64,000 bases of DNA from Xiphydria camelus (Eukaryota > Arthropoda > Insecta > Hymenoptera > Xiphydriidae): the NCBI GenBank assembly GCA_963678675.1, contig OY783191.1, positions 22,029,299-22,093,298 of the forward strand, read 5' to 3'. Numbering within the stretch: the stretch's first letter is position 1; every line of letters starts with the position of its first letter. A model generated the notes under the pieces. It was not told the DNA's origin, searched no databases, and saw only the letters and a list, made by a program, of their open reading frames with translations. Below are positions 53,072-63,964 of this stretch, piece by piece. The translations under genes were made by a program, and so were the position numbers.

Positions 53072-55803
53072 GGGGTCATAAAACTCGAAAAAATCGATTT
53101 TTGAAAAATGTCACCAGGCGAAAGTATGGTTCTTTGACTATTCAATTCCAAAGTTTTAAGTCGATACGAGATTAGGAACCTATTTTTTTCGACCATCAAA
53201 GGGAACGATGCACTCCGTCGTGCGGCGGTCGCAATCGGCCCGCTAGATACTCTGTCCCTAATTATTCTATTATTCCCGTTAGCCTGCGGACCTATTGAAA
53301 AGGTGAAGTACGTATTATATATTATCTATCATTCAATCATTTTAAGAAATATTTTCGTACAATTAGGAATAGAAATGCCGTTGTATCAGTGGTTTACGAG
53401 TCGTGAACTGTTACGGACGCTACGTGTCAAACTTTGCTTTCCTGTATAAAATTGAGTATATAAACGATGAATCCACATAAAGCAAGTCGACAGGCACATA
53501 ATAAAGGACAACAACGTAAAGATCGGCCGCGAAAAAGAAAACAAAGTTTTAATCCGCAAACAGCAGAAACCGAGGAAAGTGTATTCAGTGCGTCGGCGAA
53601 AAAACTGAAGAATCAAAAGGAAATGATTGTGGCGCAAGATGATTCGATCCAATATCGAATCATCAATCTTATAACTGTTTTTGCAGCAATATGTGAATTA
53701 GTAAAATGTCGACAGTGTAACGGAAATGTTAAATTTCAAACTGCTAGTACACGTGGACTTGATTTTAAAATTACAGTGATTTGTGATAACTGTCCGATTG
53801 TATCCATTCCGTCTTGCTCTTTTATTGGACACAGTTATGAAATCACAATAGACGTTTTATATTCACAATGAGACTACTGGAACTTGGCTATGAAGGATGT
53901 GTAAAGTTTTGTGGTTTCATGGATATGCCAAAATGTTTTAATTATCCAACTTATAACCTTCTCATGAAGCGCATGTTAACATCGGTAAAGGCAGTGGCGG
54001 AAAAATTATTTCAGAGGGCAGCGAAAGAAGAAAGAGAAGAAACCGCTGAAGCAACGAAGTCCGAAAATGAAAATGAACTAACTGTCTCAGGTGATGGTAC
54101 GTGGCAAAAGCGCGGCTTTACGTCTCTTTATGGTGTTGCATCAATAATTGGCTATTATAGTGGAAAAGTTCTCGATGTTCTCGTGAAAAGTTCATACTGC
54201 AAAATGTGCGAAGTTTGGAAGAACAACACAGATACAGCAGGTTACGAAGAGTATATGGAAACTCATAAAGACGAATGTTCAATCAATCATGAAGGTTCAG
54301 CGGGTAAAATGGAAGTCACAGCTATAACTGAAATGCTCCAACGTTCTGAAGAAAAGTACGATGTTAAATACGTGAACTACATCGGTGATGGGGACTCCAA
54401 AACCTACTCAAATGTTCGCGATGCTTATCTTTACGGTCGTGAAATAGTTATTACAAAAAAGGAATGTATTGGGCACGTTCAAAAGAGAATGGGCACCCGA
54501 TTACGTGCGTGTAAAAAAAATACACGTGGACTCGGCGGACGCGGTAAATTGACTGGCAAACTTATCGATAAATTGACTGTTTATTATGGATTGGCAATTA
54601 GACGAAACTGCGATTCTGCTGAAAAAATGACAAATGCAATTTGGGCCACGTTTGCCCATTATAACTACAAATACAACAAATGTCCAGTGGGACGCGACTC
54701 TTGGTGGTCTTGGCAGTGCGCGGCCGCTAATGGTGAATTGGATTCATTCGAGCACGATTATCAACGACTTCCCGATGAAGTGTCCAAAGTTATTAAACCA
54801 ATTTACACAGACTTAAGTAAGAAAGAATTACTTGAACGCTGTGTGAGTGGTTTCACTCAAAATAATAATGAGAGTTACAATCAGCTCATTTGGAAAATCT
54901 GCCCTAAAATCCTTCCAGCCAGCTGTACTATCGTACAATTTTCTTCTTACATAGCAGCTTGTTAATTTAATGAAGGTTTCTTCAGTGTACTGATAATATT
55001 TGAGGAAATGGGTATACATTGTGGCCCAAATTTGCACGGTTTTGCTGTAGAGAAGGATGAAGACAGGATCTCCTTGGCCGAACAGCGCGCGCACGCCGCT
55101 ACGCGGGAGGACAGAATGCATCGAAGACAGAAGCGAATAACCACGCTAGAAGCTGCTGTGGATGCAGAGGGATTACTTTATGGTCCTGGAATAGATGACT
55201 CGGTGTAAGTCTATTTTTATAAATGTTATGTACATTTTATGTCATTCCAAAACTTTAAACGCGTTTTTCTCGAAACGACATTTTTCAAATCGGTGGACAG
55301 GATTACAGACAAACTTCTCAACGGATTTTAATTAAATTTTGGGGAATTGTTGACGATAATATTGTCTCGTGATTGAACGTAGAATTTTAATTTCTGATCA
55401 AAATTACTATTTTTTTCGCAGGTTAAAGGGGCTAATTTTAGGCCAAATAACAGCTCTTTTCTTCACACGGTCGCCATTTTGTGTCGAATCACCATAAATT
55501 ATTTTCCTACGTTCAATCACTAGTCCATTCAATGTAAAATAAAGCGCAATTTTGTTTGTTTGTTTCAGATAAACGGTTATCGAGAAATCGTGTCCACCGC
55601 GCATCCCTACCGCGAGAACGTGCTCCCGGCGACAGGCTATAACTCCGCCATTTCTTATTATTTATGTTCATAAAAATTCACGAAAAAAGTTTAAGAATAA
55701 AGTATTTGAATGTACAAATAGTTGTTTCAATCTATCTCATACTTTCAGAGAAAAAAATGTGAAAAATGAGGTCTGGAGCAAGCTCGTGACTGTAGGTAAC
55801 CCC
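53072..55803 (+). mobile_element. TTAA transposon with Mutator-like transposase
   Basis: The right end reads GTAACCCC before TTAA (55804-55807). The left end GGGGTCATAAAACTCG now follows TAA; discounting the MITE at 51511-53068 leaves TTTAA-GGGG, so the left TTAA is at 51507-51510. Terminal identity is short (GGGGTYA). It contains one damaged gene (53467-55208) and the 'AAACTTTAAACGCGTTTTTC' word shared with element A at 39860. Confidence 0.7.
53467..55208 (+). pseudogene. Mutator-like transposase, one frameshift and one stop
   Basis: Block 1 (53467-53871, 134 codons) has a basic start and a zinc-ribbon-like CRQC..CDNC. The frame shifts near 53843, where 'YEI' should continue 'NRRFIFTMRLLELGYEG'. 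Block 2 (53868-54965) carries 'VSGDGTWQKRGFTSLYG' (Asp near residue 76), 'YIGDGDSKTY' (174-176), 'ECIGHVQKRMGTRLR' and 'TQNNNESYN' (Glu 335), a plausible DDE set. After TAA at 54963-54965 the frame reads on as 'FNEGFFSVLIIFEEMG' to 55208. About 580 residues in all. The strings match insect proteins annotated as Mutator-like transposase domain. Only two lesions suggest recent death, or an assembly error. A TATA-like TATAAA precedes it at about 53444. Confidence 0.8.
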
Positions 55804-55805
55804 TT
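55250..55805. other. 3' non-coding part of the TTAA element
   Basis: No gene. Contains the word shared with 39860-40590 and 'GGTGGACA' near both 55295 and, complemented, near 55592, so part of the region is folded. Ends at the TTAA-side terminus. Confidence 0.5.
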
Positions 55806-56131
55806 AACGCTTCACAGCCCGTCCGCCACTATTTTGTTGGCAATACGAGGTATTGCATTTGTTTTTCACAGATATAGCAGTTGTTAATTGAATTCATGTC
55901 ATTGTGGCGCAATCTATCGATTCATTATATAGGTTTGAACCGAAGGCAACAAAAACCTTGATTTTTAAAAAAAGTGGAGATACGAGGTATTGTATTGACA
56001 CCATCAATATGTAAAAATTTGGTCGTTGACATCATGTCCCATGATTAGGTACGTGAATTTCATGATAATTTTGAATGAAATTTTCTCTCCGTGTAGTCAT
56101 TTTAATAAATGACTAAATTAATGAAACGTAC

Positions 56132-56332
56132 AGGGTGTAGCATAGGAACCTGACAGTTTTTGATTGGCGTATACTGGCGACTGATTTAGGTGACGTTGCG
56201 AAGGTTAAGGGAAGTGATAGCGTATCTGATGTCATTTCAATAGCCATGGAGCAGTGGACCGGGCAACATCGTGCGTTCGTAATTGAAACGTTTTTTAAAT
56301 TTTACTCAACACTGAAAAAAGTATTTAGCTAA
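56132..56332 (+). mobile_element. 5' end of a CAGGGTG transposon
   Basis: CAGGGTGTAGCATAGGAACC begins the fragment, which includes the first 28 codons of a transposase and then ends. The rest of the element is missing. Confidence 0.6.
56246..56332 (+). pseudogene. DUF4817-type transposase N-terminus
   Basis: MEQWTGQHRAFVIETFFKFY, followed by a stop at 56330-56332. 'W....RAFVIE.FFK' is the opening of the DUF4817-type helix-turn-helix in another branch of the family seen at 48855. Confidence 0.6.
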
Positions 56333-56499
56333 TCCAGCTATATTTCTGGCTGCCTCAGACACAACTAGAAAAATATTGCTAGCGTACCAAGAATTCTTGC
56401 TATTCCGAAGAAAATTATCACTGCAATTACTATAATTTTCTAGTTGTGGCCAAATAAGTTATTCTTGGAAAAATATTAAATGTGAAAATTTAGTAAATG

Positions 56500-57600
56500 G
56501 TCTAAGTGCCAAAAATATTTTATTTCCAAATGGTCTTACTACTAAAGTCTATGTTCCTTCATAATCTGGGTTTTCTTGAGCCAGAGCTTGTTCAGTGCTT
56601 TCGGCAATCAAGTTTTCATAAAAACCACGATATGCCAAACGAATGCAATCTAACATAGACTTCAAATTGTCTAATTTTGCTTTAGTGATGCGATTTTTGC
56701 ATTTCAAAAAAAGCATTGGCTTTAGTTTATGAACTCTTTGTTTTGTTATTAAGTTGGTTCTTAAGGCTTCGTTTTTCCCTTTTTTTGATTTCTTCCTTAA
56801 AATTTAAACAAACAGAACATACATCGGTCTTTGGAGTTCCAAATCCAAGGTTGTAGTTCCTGTTTACGTATTTTCTAAAATAGGATTCCTTGATTTTAAG
56901 GTGATCTTCTTCAGATGTGTGTATTGTAAATATATTTTATACAATTTTTTCTAATATTCAGAGTACAGCTTAGGTAAACTCTGGCATTGGTGCGACTCCT
57001 GCAATAATGGGACTCTGTACATGTTACTTTCTACGAATTGAGATATTGCACGCTTTTTTTCTTCATTGTTCAAGCCAATTCTATCACCACCTCTATTTTC
57101 CTTTATCTTTTTTTTAATTTAATATTCCAAGAAAAGTATTTCTACATACCCGAACCAGTTCGTTATTTTTTAAAACATGATACACTATAGTGAGGCCTTT
57201 TTTACCCTTTGCATTTATTGCTAAACATGACCTTTTTGGCTGTAATGCAAAACAGCACTTATAAATGAACGTATCTTATGCTATTTTATCTTTGGTTTCG
57301 TAAAACAATTCATGGAACCCTTCAATGTCTACCATAGATAAAGTTTTGCATTTAATACATCCGCTTTTATGATAGCACGTTGGATATATAGCTAAACATT
57401 TGCAGAATATCTGCAAATTTTAAACACAAAAATCAGTATTTTCGGCCCCGTAAAAACTACAACAAACTTACTTGTTTTTCTTAGAAATGGCACGCTTATT
57501 TTTGTCTAGTAGCACTATCCTTTTTCGACTATGCTCTGGAAGAGTTTTTGTAATCTTAATTTCACTCATTACTGAATTTTTTACAAATTTAAATAGGCAG
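56500..57600 (-). pseudogene. Unclassified transposase-like gene, decayed
   Basis: The minus strand in several frames reads 'KTLSMVDIEGFHELFYETKD', 'KGLTIVYHVLKNNELVRVCR', 'NTFLGIL', 'EEDHLKIKESYFRKYVNRNY' and 'NLGFGTPKTDVCSVCLNFK'. This order (C.+.F...L, then a 'LGFG.P+TD.C..C' motif before the catalytic core) recurs in invertebrate transposon-derived proteins. I do not know a formal family name. Frames break many times. The catalytic core is missing or unreadable. Confidence 0.55.
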
Positions 57601-58600
57601 TTATATTAATAACGTTTCACACCTGTTTGCTTTAATTCTAAACGATAACAACTAAAAAAAATGCCGGCAACAGCAGCGAAGGCGGGCCAATGAAGACACG
57701 TGTCACTTGATAAAAATACGGACTTCCTATTGATCCCAGCATTTGGCGGTTTTTGAAAATAAACAAGTCTACACTTGACGATGGATTGAAAGTGAACTGA
57801 TTTTTAAGTGGGGAATAATGATTCAAATGGCGGGTTTTGAGCAATAATATTTTAATAGAGTAAGTATTGGTATTAACATTCTTTATGGAATGACAGTGCT
57901 ATCTCAATTTTTTTTATTTTTGCACTTGGCGGGATTGACAGGCAGATTGACCATGCTTATCCTGCTAGAGCCTTTGTATTTCTCATGTGTTCTAGCAAAA
58001 TGTGTTACATCCGTGTAATTATGAGGAAGTTAATGGTAGGATGATATTCTGTGTAGTGTTGTGTAGACTCTAGAGTGTACGCTATTGGGCCGAGGGCGCC
58101 ATATGCTTCTAAAGTCTATACACGGAGCTACGTAGTAGGTACATCTTCTTACGGTTAACTTTCTCGTAATTGCTTGGTATATACCTACCTCTTCTCCGTG
58201 TAGGATATGGAAGTTTATTATATTTTCTAAGTATGCCCTATTTTAGACCTCCAAGAAGAATTGGAAATATATGCCACTTTTTGGGGGTGCTGGATAGAAA
58301 GAAGTCCTCGTTAGATCTTCATACGTCCTACTGAACGATATGACCTTAAGGTTTAAGATAAGGTCTGAATTTCGACTCGGGAAAACCCCCGCTGAAATTC
58401 GAACGAAAAAATTACTCGGCAACTACCATCTTATGAGAGAGTTAGGATGTCTGGAACGTGAGGATACCCCCGCCTCCTACAGTCCTACCCCCCTCTCTCT
58501 CGCTTTCTCTCGTCCTCTCGTTGTCTAAATCTGCGGCGAATCACGCAACAGGACCCAAGCTCTTTCATCTTTTTATAGCTTCGTGTACTAGGCGGTACAG
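57601..58600. other. No gene recognised
   Basis: AT-rich, no ORF with motifs. Confidence 0.4.
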
Positions 58601-59690
58601 TTCCTCGGTAAATATTTAGAGACAAGAATAACGCTTTTCAGTCATTATCGGAACGTTTATTGGCTCCGACAGCCAGCGAATATGTTTACGAGGCTCTGCC
58701 CACGTATTTCGCGAGCTACTGCACTCGGAATAGCCGAGCGATGCCTCGCGCTTTTTTTCCTCTTACCCTACCTCCGCCAACGAGGCTCGGATACGCGCAG
58801 TATACTTTTGCTCCGCTATGCGACCACGAAATACTTCTGGAAATAGACGCATTGTCCCTCGTTCGCGCTTGGAGCCGTCTCCTTTTGCACATGGTGATAG
58901 GCATTCCCAGTACGCGAGGATTGACACGCATATATGACTATAGCCGGGACGGTGCTTCTCGTCGATTCCCTTCCTCGACGATGCTCGCGCCGCGCGCCAT
59001 GTGCGAGCGAACGAGGGACGACGTCATTCGTCGTTGCGAATGGCGAGATGGGATATAAAGTCGGGGCGTGTCCGCTGCAGTGCGAATTATTATTGTTGTT
59101 CTAATTATAATGGCGTGCCCTCGAGGCCTCACGGAGTAAGCAGAACTCGAGAGAAGGGATGAGACAGCGAGGAAGCGAAAGGACGCACTCGGATGGTATA
59201 TCAGACGCGCCCGCTCGACTCTTTCTTCCCGTAGAGGTTTTTTTTCTACTACCCTCGCCCTGCTTGAGGCACGCGTGATTATCTGGAGCGCCGCGCGCTT
59301 ACCGTTGTGTTGCGTTACTGTAACGATATGCACGCTTCCGGGCGAAAAATTCACCCAGACTATGAGTCTGCTTCAGCGTCCGTGGGCAACGCGGAGCAAC
59401 CACTGCTCATTGCGCATCGGACACAACGCCTAAGACAAGAATGAATCACCGCGACAGTCTGGATCATCGGGTAATCGACAGCCCCCGGCGCATAGACGTC
59501 CGATCGTGTCCGCCCATGCCGTACCGCGTAAATGTTACTCGCGCCACGCGCAGCTGCATGTACATGGAAACTCGATTCTTTCCGACACTGGAAGTAGGTC
59601 TCTTTCGACTTCGATGGAGGCGAAAGGGAAAGAAAAATTATGCTGCCCGTCTTAAGGCGCGGATCCACCAAAGCAACATAGTGCAACTTT
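58601..59690. other. CG-rich stretch without a supported gene
   Basis: Composition rises and CG dinucleotides become common between 58700 and 59560. Overlapping ORFs of 98-161 codons on both strands show no recognisable domain, and the high GC alone lengthens chance ORFs. It could be the promoter or 5' region of a host gene outside what I can recognise. Confidence 0.35.
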
Positions 59691-59703
59691 TCTGTTGCAC
59701 TGT

Positions 59704-59765
59704 GTTGCTGTATGTTTCTGTATGTTGCAAAATGTAGAAACATACTGTAACATACAGCAACATTT
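59704..59765. repeat. Hairpin of TGTTGCTGTATGTT words
   Basis: TGTTGCTGTATGTTTCTGTA and a near-complement face each other across about 12 bases. 'CACCAAAGCAAC' upstream at about 59667 also occurs in the ends of the Harbinger element at 47601, so this could be a relic of that family. Confidence 0.5.
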
Positions 59766-59809
59766 CGTCTCCACCGAGGCAACAGAAGAGGCGGTTTGTC
59801 CTGGCTTAA

Positions 59810-59892
59810 CCCTGCGTTAGTAAGGTGGGGTATGTCATACCCCAACTAAATGCAATTTTCACATTACATTGTTTCACCTTACCAACGGAGGG
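59810..59892. mobile_element. 83-bp piggyBac-type micro-MITE
   Basis: CCCTGCGTTAGTAAGG and complement of CCCTCCGTTGGTAAGG lie between TTAA at 59806-59809 and 59893-59896. TTAA duplication with CCCT ends is the piggyBac signature. The 50-bp centre holds a GGGGTATGTCATACCCC palindrome. Confidence 0.75.
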
Positions 59893-59907
59893 TTAAGATC
59901 CTTTGCG

Positions 59908-60288
59908 TACCGTATGTATCATGCCAAATTAAACAAGCAGATATACCGACACTGCCGAAACTTTACCAACGGTCAAGAATTTTATATAGTTAGAGTTGAC
60001 TTGAGAAGAGTGCGCTGTGTGTGCTGCGTGAGAGCGAAAAGTGTCAAACGTCTGATTTCCCGATAGCTGTCAATTCGGAAAATCGAAGTATTGAATAATA
60101 GACGAAACACTTCGATCTCTTGAATTAACAGCTATCGGGAAATCAGACGTTTGACACTTTTCGCTCTCACGCAGTACACACAGCGCACTCTTCTCAAGCC
60201 AACTCTAACTATAAAATTCTTGACCGTCGGTAAAGTTTCGGCAGTGTCGGTATATCTGCTTGTTTAATTTGGCATGATACATACGGTA
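59908..60288. mobile_element. Near-perfect 381-bp hairpin element
   Basis: TACCGTATGTATCATGCCAA and complement bound arms of about 175 bp ('CCGACACTGCCGAAACTTTA', 'GTGTCAAACGTCTGATTTCC') around a short centre. No coding. A diverged piece of one arm lies at 22930-23105. Confidence 0.85.
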
Positions 60289-61033
60289 GTGTGTGGGAGG
60301 TCTACTGCGCCAAACATTCGGTATTCGACCGCTTTTGGCAAAAATGGAATTTTGCTGCCATCTATTATAATAACGTTTAAATAAACAGTTTTTCTTCTCT
60401 CCTGTGCAATTTTTTAAAACGGAGTTAGGCAATTTTCTCATTGGGGCGACGCATAGTTCATTTCGTTGCTCGTCCCGTGCCCTCCCGCGAGGCTCTCGCA
60501 GCCCGAGAAGGGACCCAGGCGCCTTGCACTTATATTGCACTATTAACCCGTCAGCACTCGCGCTCTCGTCCCACCGTTCTTTACTCGCGTGATGAGATTC
60601 TTTCACGGCTGCACGCGCAACGTATTTGACGCGTAAATCTCAGTTAGCGTAAATCTCTAATTGATCATTTAACATATACACACACGAATCTCGAGTTAGT
60701 ACGATAAATTATTAGGCTTATCAAATCCAAAAACAAAAACTCTTTATTTTCAATGACAAGAAATTCATTGAACTCAAAACTGTCGTATGATTCACATCAA
60801 TCTTGATATCAGTCATGTAAATAATATTTTTATGGAATGATATTAATAATAATAGTAATAATAATAATAATAACAATAATAAAGATAAATATTTAAACAT
60901 ATTATTATTAGTACTGAAGTAATAAAAAAGTGATAATAATAATAATATAACTTCATTATTTGTATTATAATTTAATATTTTGTGGACGATTCCTAGATCT
61001 GAAATTCATCCGTGGAGTAATTTTTATAAATAA
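60289..61033. other. No gene; AAT repeats
   Basis: 60840-60960 is largely AAT/ATT trinucleotide repeat. The rest shows no motif. Confidence 0.45.
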
Positions 61034-61540
61034 CTAGCAGCCCGTCCCGGCTTCGCACGGGTAGATTGTGGATTGATTTTGTCCGTCCACCATTGTTTAA
61101 ATACATTTTTAATACAAAACTTTTAGTATTTTTCCCGGGCTACTCAATGGTCATATTGGATTTGACCTTGACCATGACCTTCAAGGTTATATCAAGGTCA
61201 AATTAATTTTTTTTCACGTTCAAATGTGTCCTTGGCCATTTTTTTCGTGTTACCTTTATTGTCAGCGGAGGTCAAATTTAGGTCAAGTATAGTTCGACTT
61301 TTTGAACACCCTGTATAAGATTTACTAATTCAGAAACCTTCGCGGGCATGCGTCCAACCATTTCCCAACTTTTCATCGCAATCGGATGAACGGTTTAGGA
61401 AGGCATAATAATCATCAGTACCGGTACTTTTTGAACACCTTTTATAAGATTTACTAACTCAGAAACCTTCGCGGGCATGCGTCCAACCATTCCCCAAAGT
61501 TTCATCGCAATCGGATGAACGGTTTAGGAAGGCATAATCC
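61034..61540 (-). mobile_element. Helitron-like element, second copy
   Basis: Minus-strand copy of the element at 10537-11283: the 3' terminus CTAG (at 61034) preceded by the CCCGT..ACGGG hairpin, then the same 'TTTGACCTTGACC', 'GTTCAAAAAGT' and 'CCTTCCTAAACCGTTCATCC' blocks in the same order. The 5' end is not clear and may be truncated near 61540. Confidence 0.75.
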
Positions 61541-61774
61541 AATATTCAATATTCAATATTGATGAGCTTCAATATATCAATCAAACATCAGTCTTATGTT
61601 AGGACACTCAACATTTTATTTGTGATGTCAGATGTTTAAACAATTTTTAAAACGGATGAATGATATAATTTTTTTTAGAATACCCTTTTGGCATTTGACC
61701 GACGATATAGTGCTTTATACAAATATAACGAGATGCGTGAAGTGAAAGAATATTTTTAACAGAAATTTTTTTAA

Positions 61775-62941
61775 GGTAGTTGGGACTCGATTTTATGTAT
61801 CATCATGAATAGAACCCCGGACTTATTTTAAAAAATTATATTTCAATTTGCTGCCAATTTGCCGTATTGAAAGAGATGTTGAATGTCTGTAGGCAGATTG
61901 GTAATTGACAATTCAAGGACTAACAATAAAGTTGACAACAAAGTTGCAAACCAAGTTGATCGTCTGTAGGGCCCTTTAGAACCTTGTAACGACACGTTAC
62001 TGCATTACCACATAGACATTGGTGTGTACATACATCACGCCACACACGCGTAAAACTGTCCTAGAGAGTCGTGGCAACGCTGCATGCCAGTCGTTATTCT
62101 GATACGTAAAAATGACAGGAAAATTGCTAAGGGCATTTGTTACAAAGACTGTATCATGAAAAAAATAATGCTACCTCAGTTATTAAAGTTAAAAACTGTT
62201 GTTTCACCATTCATTTTAACGAAAGTCGCACTGACTGGTAAAGGTGATATAACTTTAAAAGAATTGTATGACGGAGTCGGAGAGGAAGGAGTTAAACAAT
62301 TTTTATCACAAAAAGATGCCAAAGGTAAAGTAAGTGTTACAAAAGATAAGAGAGTTATTAATAAAATTTTATTATTTTTGAGAAATTTTATTTAAAAATG
62401 TTCCTGTAAAGATTATTAAAAATATTTATGTCAAGTTTAAAGTTGATATTAAAATAAAAATTTAGGTTTGAAAATTAAAAAGTTTCAATTCATTGTAATC
62501 CCATGTAACCTATCATTTCAAATCTCGCGCGCCGACTGCCTCGTGAAACGTTGCTACATTGACTTTCGTGCTCCCCTCCATGCGACAAAAATTAGTAAAA
62601 GTATGATGCTTTCTACGTAATTATTGCAAAAACTAAATGGTGTACCAATATCATTTTGGTTTTAATTTGTTGAGAAAGGATCATTCTACACTTGATAGTT
62701 TTTTCAAACAATTCTTAAGAACAGTTTCTGAGATATGCCGCGTTAAGTGCGTTTTGTAAACGTTTGCTCTGTGTAATTACATTGGATCAATGGGAAAATT
62801 AAAAATTTCAAAAATTAATAGCTCAGCTTCTAAATGGTAGATCGACTTCAAACTTGGTAGAAAGATGCATTGTGGTATGAAGAATATACCATAAAAATTT
62901 GAAGTAATTCCTAAGAAACGTCAAATCGAGTCCCAACTACC
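61775..62941. mobile_element. TTAA-flanked element carrying an ORF
   Basis: GGTAGTTGGGACTCGATTT and complement AAATCGAGTCCCAACTACC lie immediately inside TTAA at 61771-61774 and 62942-62945. 1,167 bp. No known transposase. One 103-codon ORF occupies the middle, with AATAAA-like words after it. The same opening TTAAGGTAGTTG appears once more at 41169-41180. Confidence 0.75.
62084..62395 (+). CDS. Unrecognised lysine-rich 103-aa protein
   Basis: Starts MPVVILIRKNDRKIAKGICY and ends ILLFLRNFI. It is basic, with a middle 'LTGKGDITLKELYDGVGEEG' and no signal peptide or membrane span apparent. Codon use looks protein-like and the ORF sits centrally in a TTAA-flanked element, so it may be an element-encoded protein, the remains of a transposase N-terminus or a captured host exon. 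I do not recognise the family. Confidence 0.5.
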   Translation: MPVVILIRKNDRKIAKGICYKDCIMKKIMLPQLLKLKTVVSPFILTKVALTGKGDITLKELYDGVGEEGVKQFLSQKDAKGKVSVTKDKRVINKILLFLRNFI

Positions 62942-63026
62942 TTAAAGCGAACTAATTTCTTAGAGTAGTTATCGACTTACAAATATATGGTAGGTACTTC
63001 GTATAAAGACAATTTTAATACCGTCA

Positions 63027-63203
63027 GTTGTTCGATCATCTAATTATCTTCTGTGTCCGGCCAGTCAGAATCGTCACCTTCGTCAACTGAATCCAGATCA
63101 CTAGATGCTCGGGAGCCTACGTCTATACATTTAAACAAATTGATTAGAAAAATGTAATATTTTTTGTTTATATTTACTGTTAAATCTGCATACCTGATTC
63201 AAT
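63027..63203 (-). pseudogene. Duplicate last exon of the same gene, minus strand
   Basis: The minus strand repeats the final intron and exon, ending 'SDWPDTEDN' and TAG where the plus copy has TEDD. The upstream exon is cut off at about 63205, so this copy cannot make a protein on its own. Confidence 0.7.
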
Positions 63204-63242
63204 GTCACTGTTCACATTCTCAAGAGCTCAACCTTCTCAACA

Positions 63243-63964
63243 TTCTCAAGAGCTCTGCCTGGCTTCCACGCCCTTACAGGGTGTGATTACAACCCTTCAT
63301 TTTTCCGTAAAGGAAAAAATAAACCATATCAGTTATTGAAGGCGTTCTATAATTATCAAAAGGCATTTGAAGACCTAGGCAAAGATGATGTTGACACTTC
63401 AGCAGTGTTTCCTGTTTTGCAAGAATTTATCTGCCGGATGTATGGTGTCAAAAACGCAGACACCGTTAATGAAGCTCGTTCGGTACTCTTTAACGAAGCT
63501 TATAAAGTTGCAGACACTACGTACTCATTTGCAAGAAACATCCGCAATTGCGACACATCGAACTTGCCACCATGCTCAACTGAAGTGCAACAGCAACTAC
63601 TGCGGAGCTCGTACATTGCCAGTATCTGGCTAAATGCAAATTTGCAACAACCAACGGACAAATCTCCAGAAAACCATGGCTGGTGCATCAACGACGGCAA
63701 GTATGAATTCGTCTGGTTTCAAGGAGATCAATGGCCTGAATTTCTTGGAGATGTACTTGTTAAAGATTCCAATAAAAGCGACATTGATTGCAACAGTGAC
63801 ATTGAATCAGGTATGCAGATTTAAAAGTAAATATACACAAAAAATATTACATTTTTCTAATCAATTTGTTTAAATTTATAGACGTAGGCTCCCGAGCATC
63901 TAGTGATCTGAATTCAGTTGACGAAGGTGACGATTCTGACTGGCCGGACACAGAAGATGATTAG
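63243..63964 (+). pseudogene. 3' end of a mobile-element-type gene, spliced
   Basis: Reads 'LPGFHALTGCDYNPSFFRKG', then 'FICRMYG', 'NLPPCSTEVQQQLLRSSYIA' and 'GWCINDGKYEFVWFQGDQWP'. The exon ends at 63810 before GTATGC; the intron is 63811-63881 (71 bp, TTATAG acceptor) and the last exon 63882-63964 gives an acidic tail 'DVGSRASSDLNSVDEGDDSD' and stop. 'HALTGCD' resembles the end of the XPG-like nuclease region found in some invertebrate transposon proteins (Academ is one possibility, unproven). No start codon is attached: the 5' part is missing. Confidence 0.6.

Larger units (their letters stand above)
51000..56093. mobile_element. Outer inverted-repeat element holding a nest of insertions
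   Basis: CACGGAGAAAAATATTC at 51000 and complement ending TCTCTCCGTG at 56093. Inside these, 'CATGGGACATGATGTCAAC' (51046) pairs with 56022-56041 and 'GGTGTCAATACAATACCTC' (51173) with 55977-55999. The arms are about 240 bp. Everything from about 51507 to 55807 is younger inserted material. Superfamily unknown. Confidence 0.65.

Noticed and set aside
58660..59845. ORFs of 98-161 codons as host genes
   Set aside because: Overlap on both strands, no domain, no splice pattern I could support; left as an unannotated CG-rich stretch.
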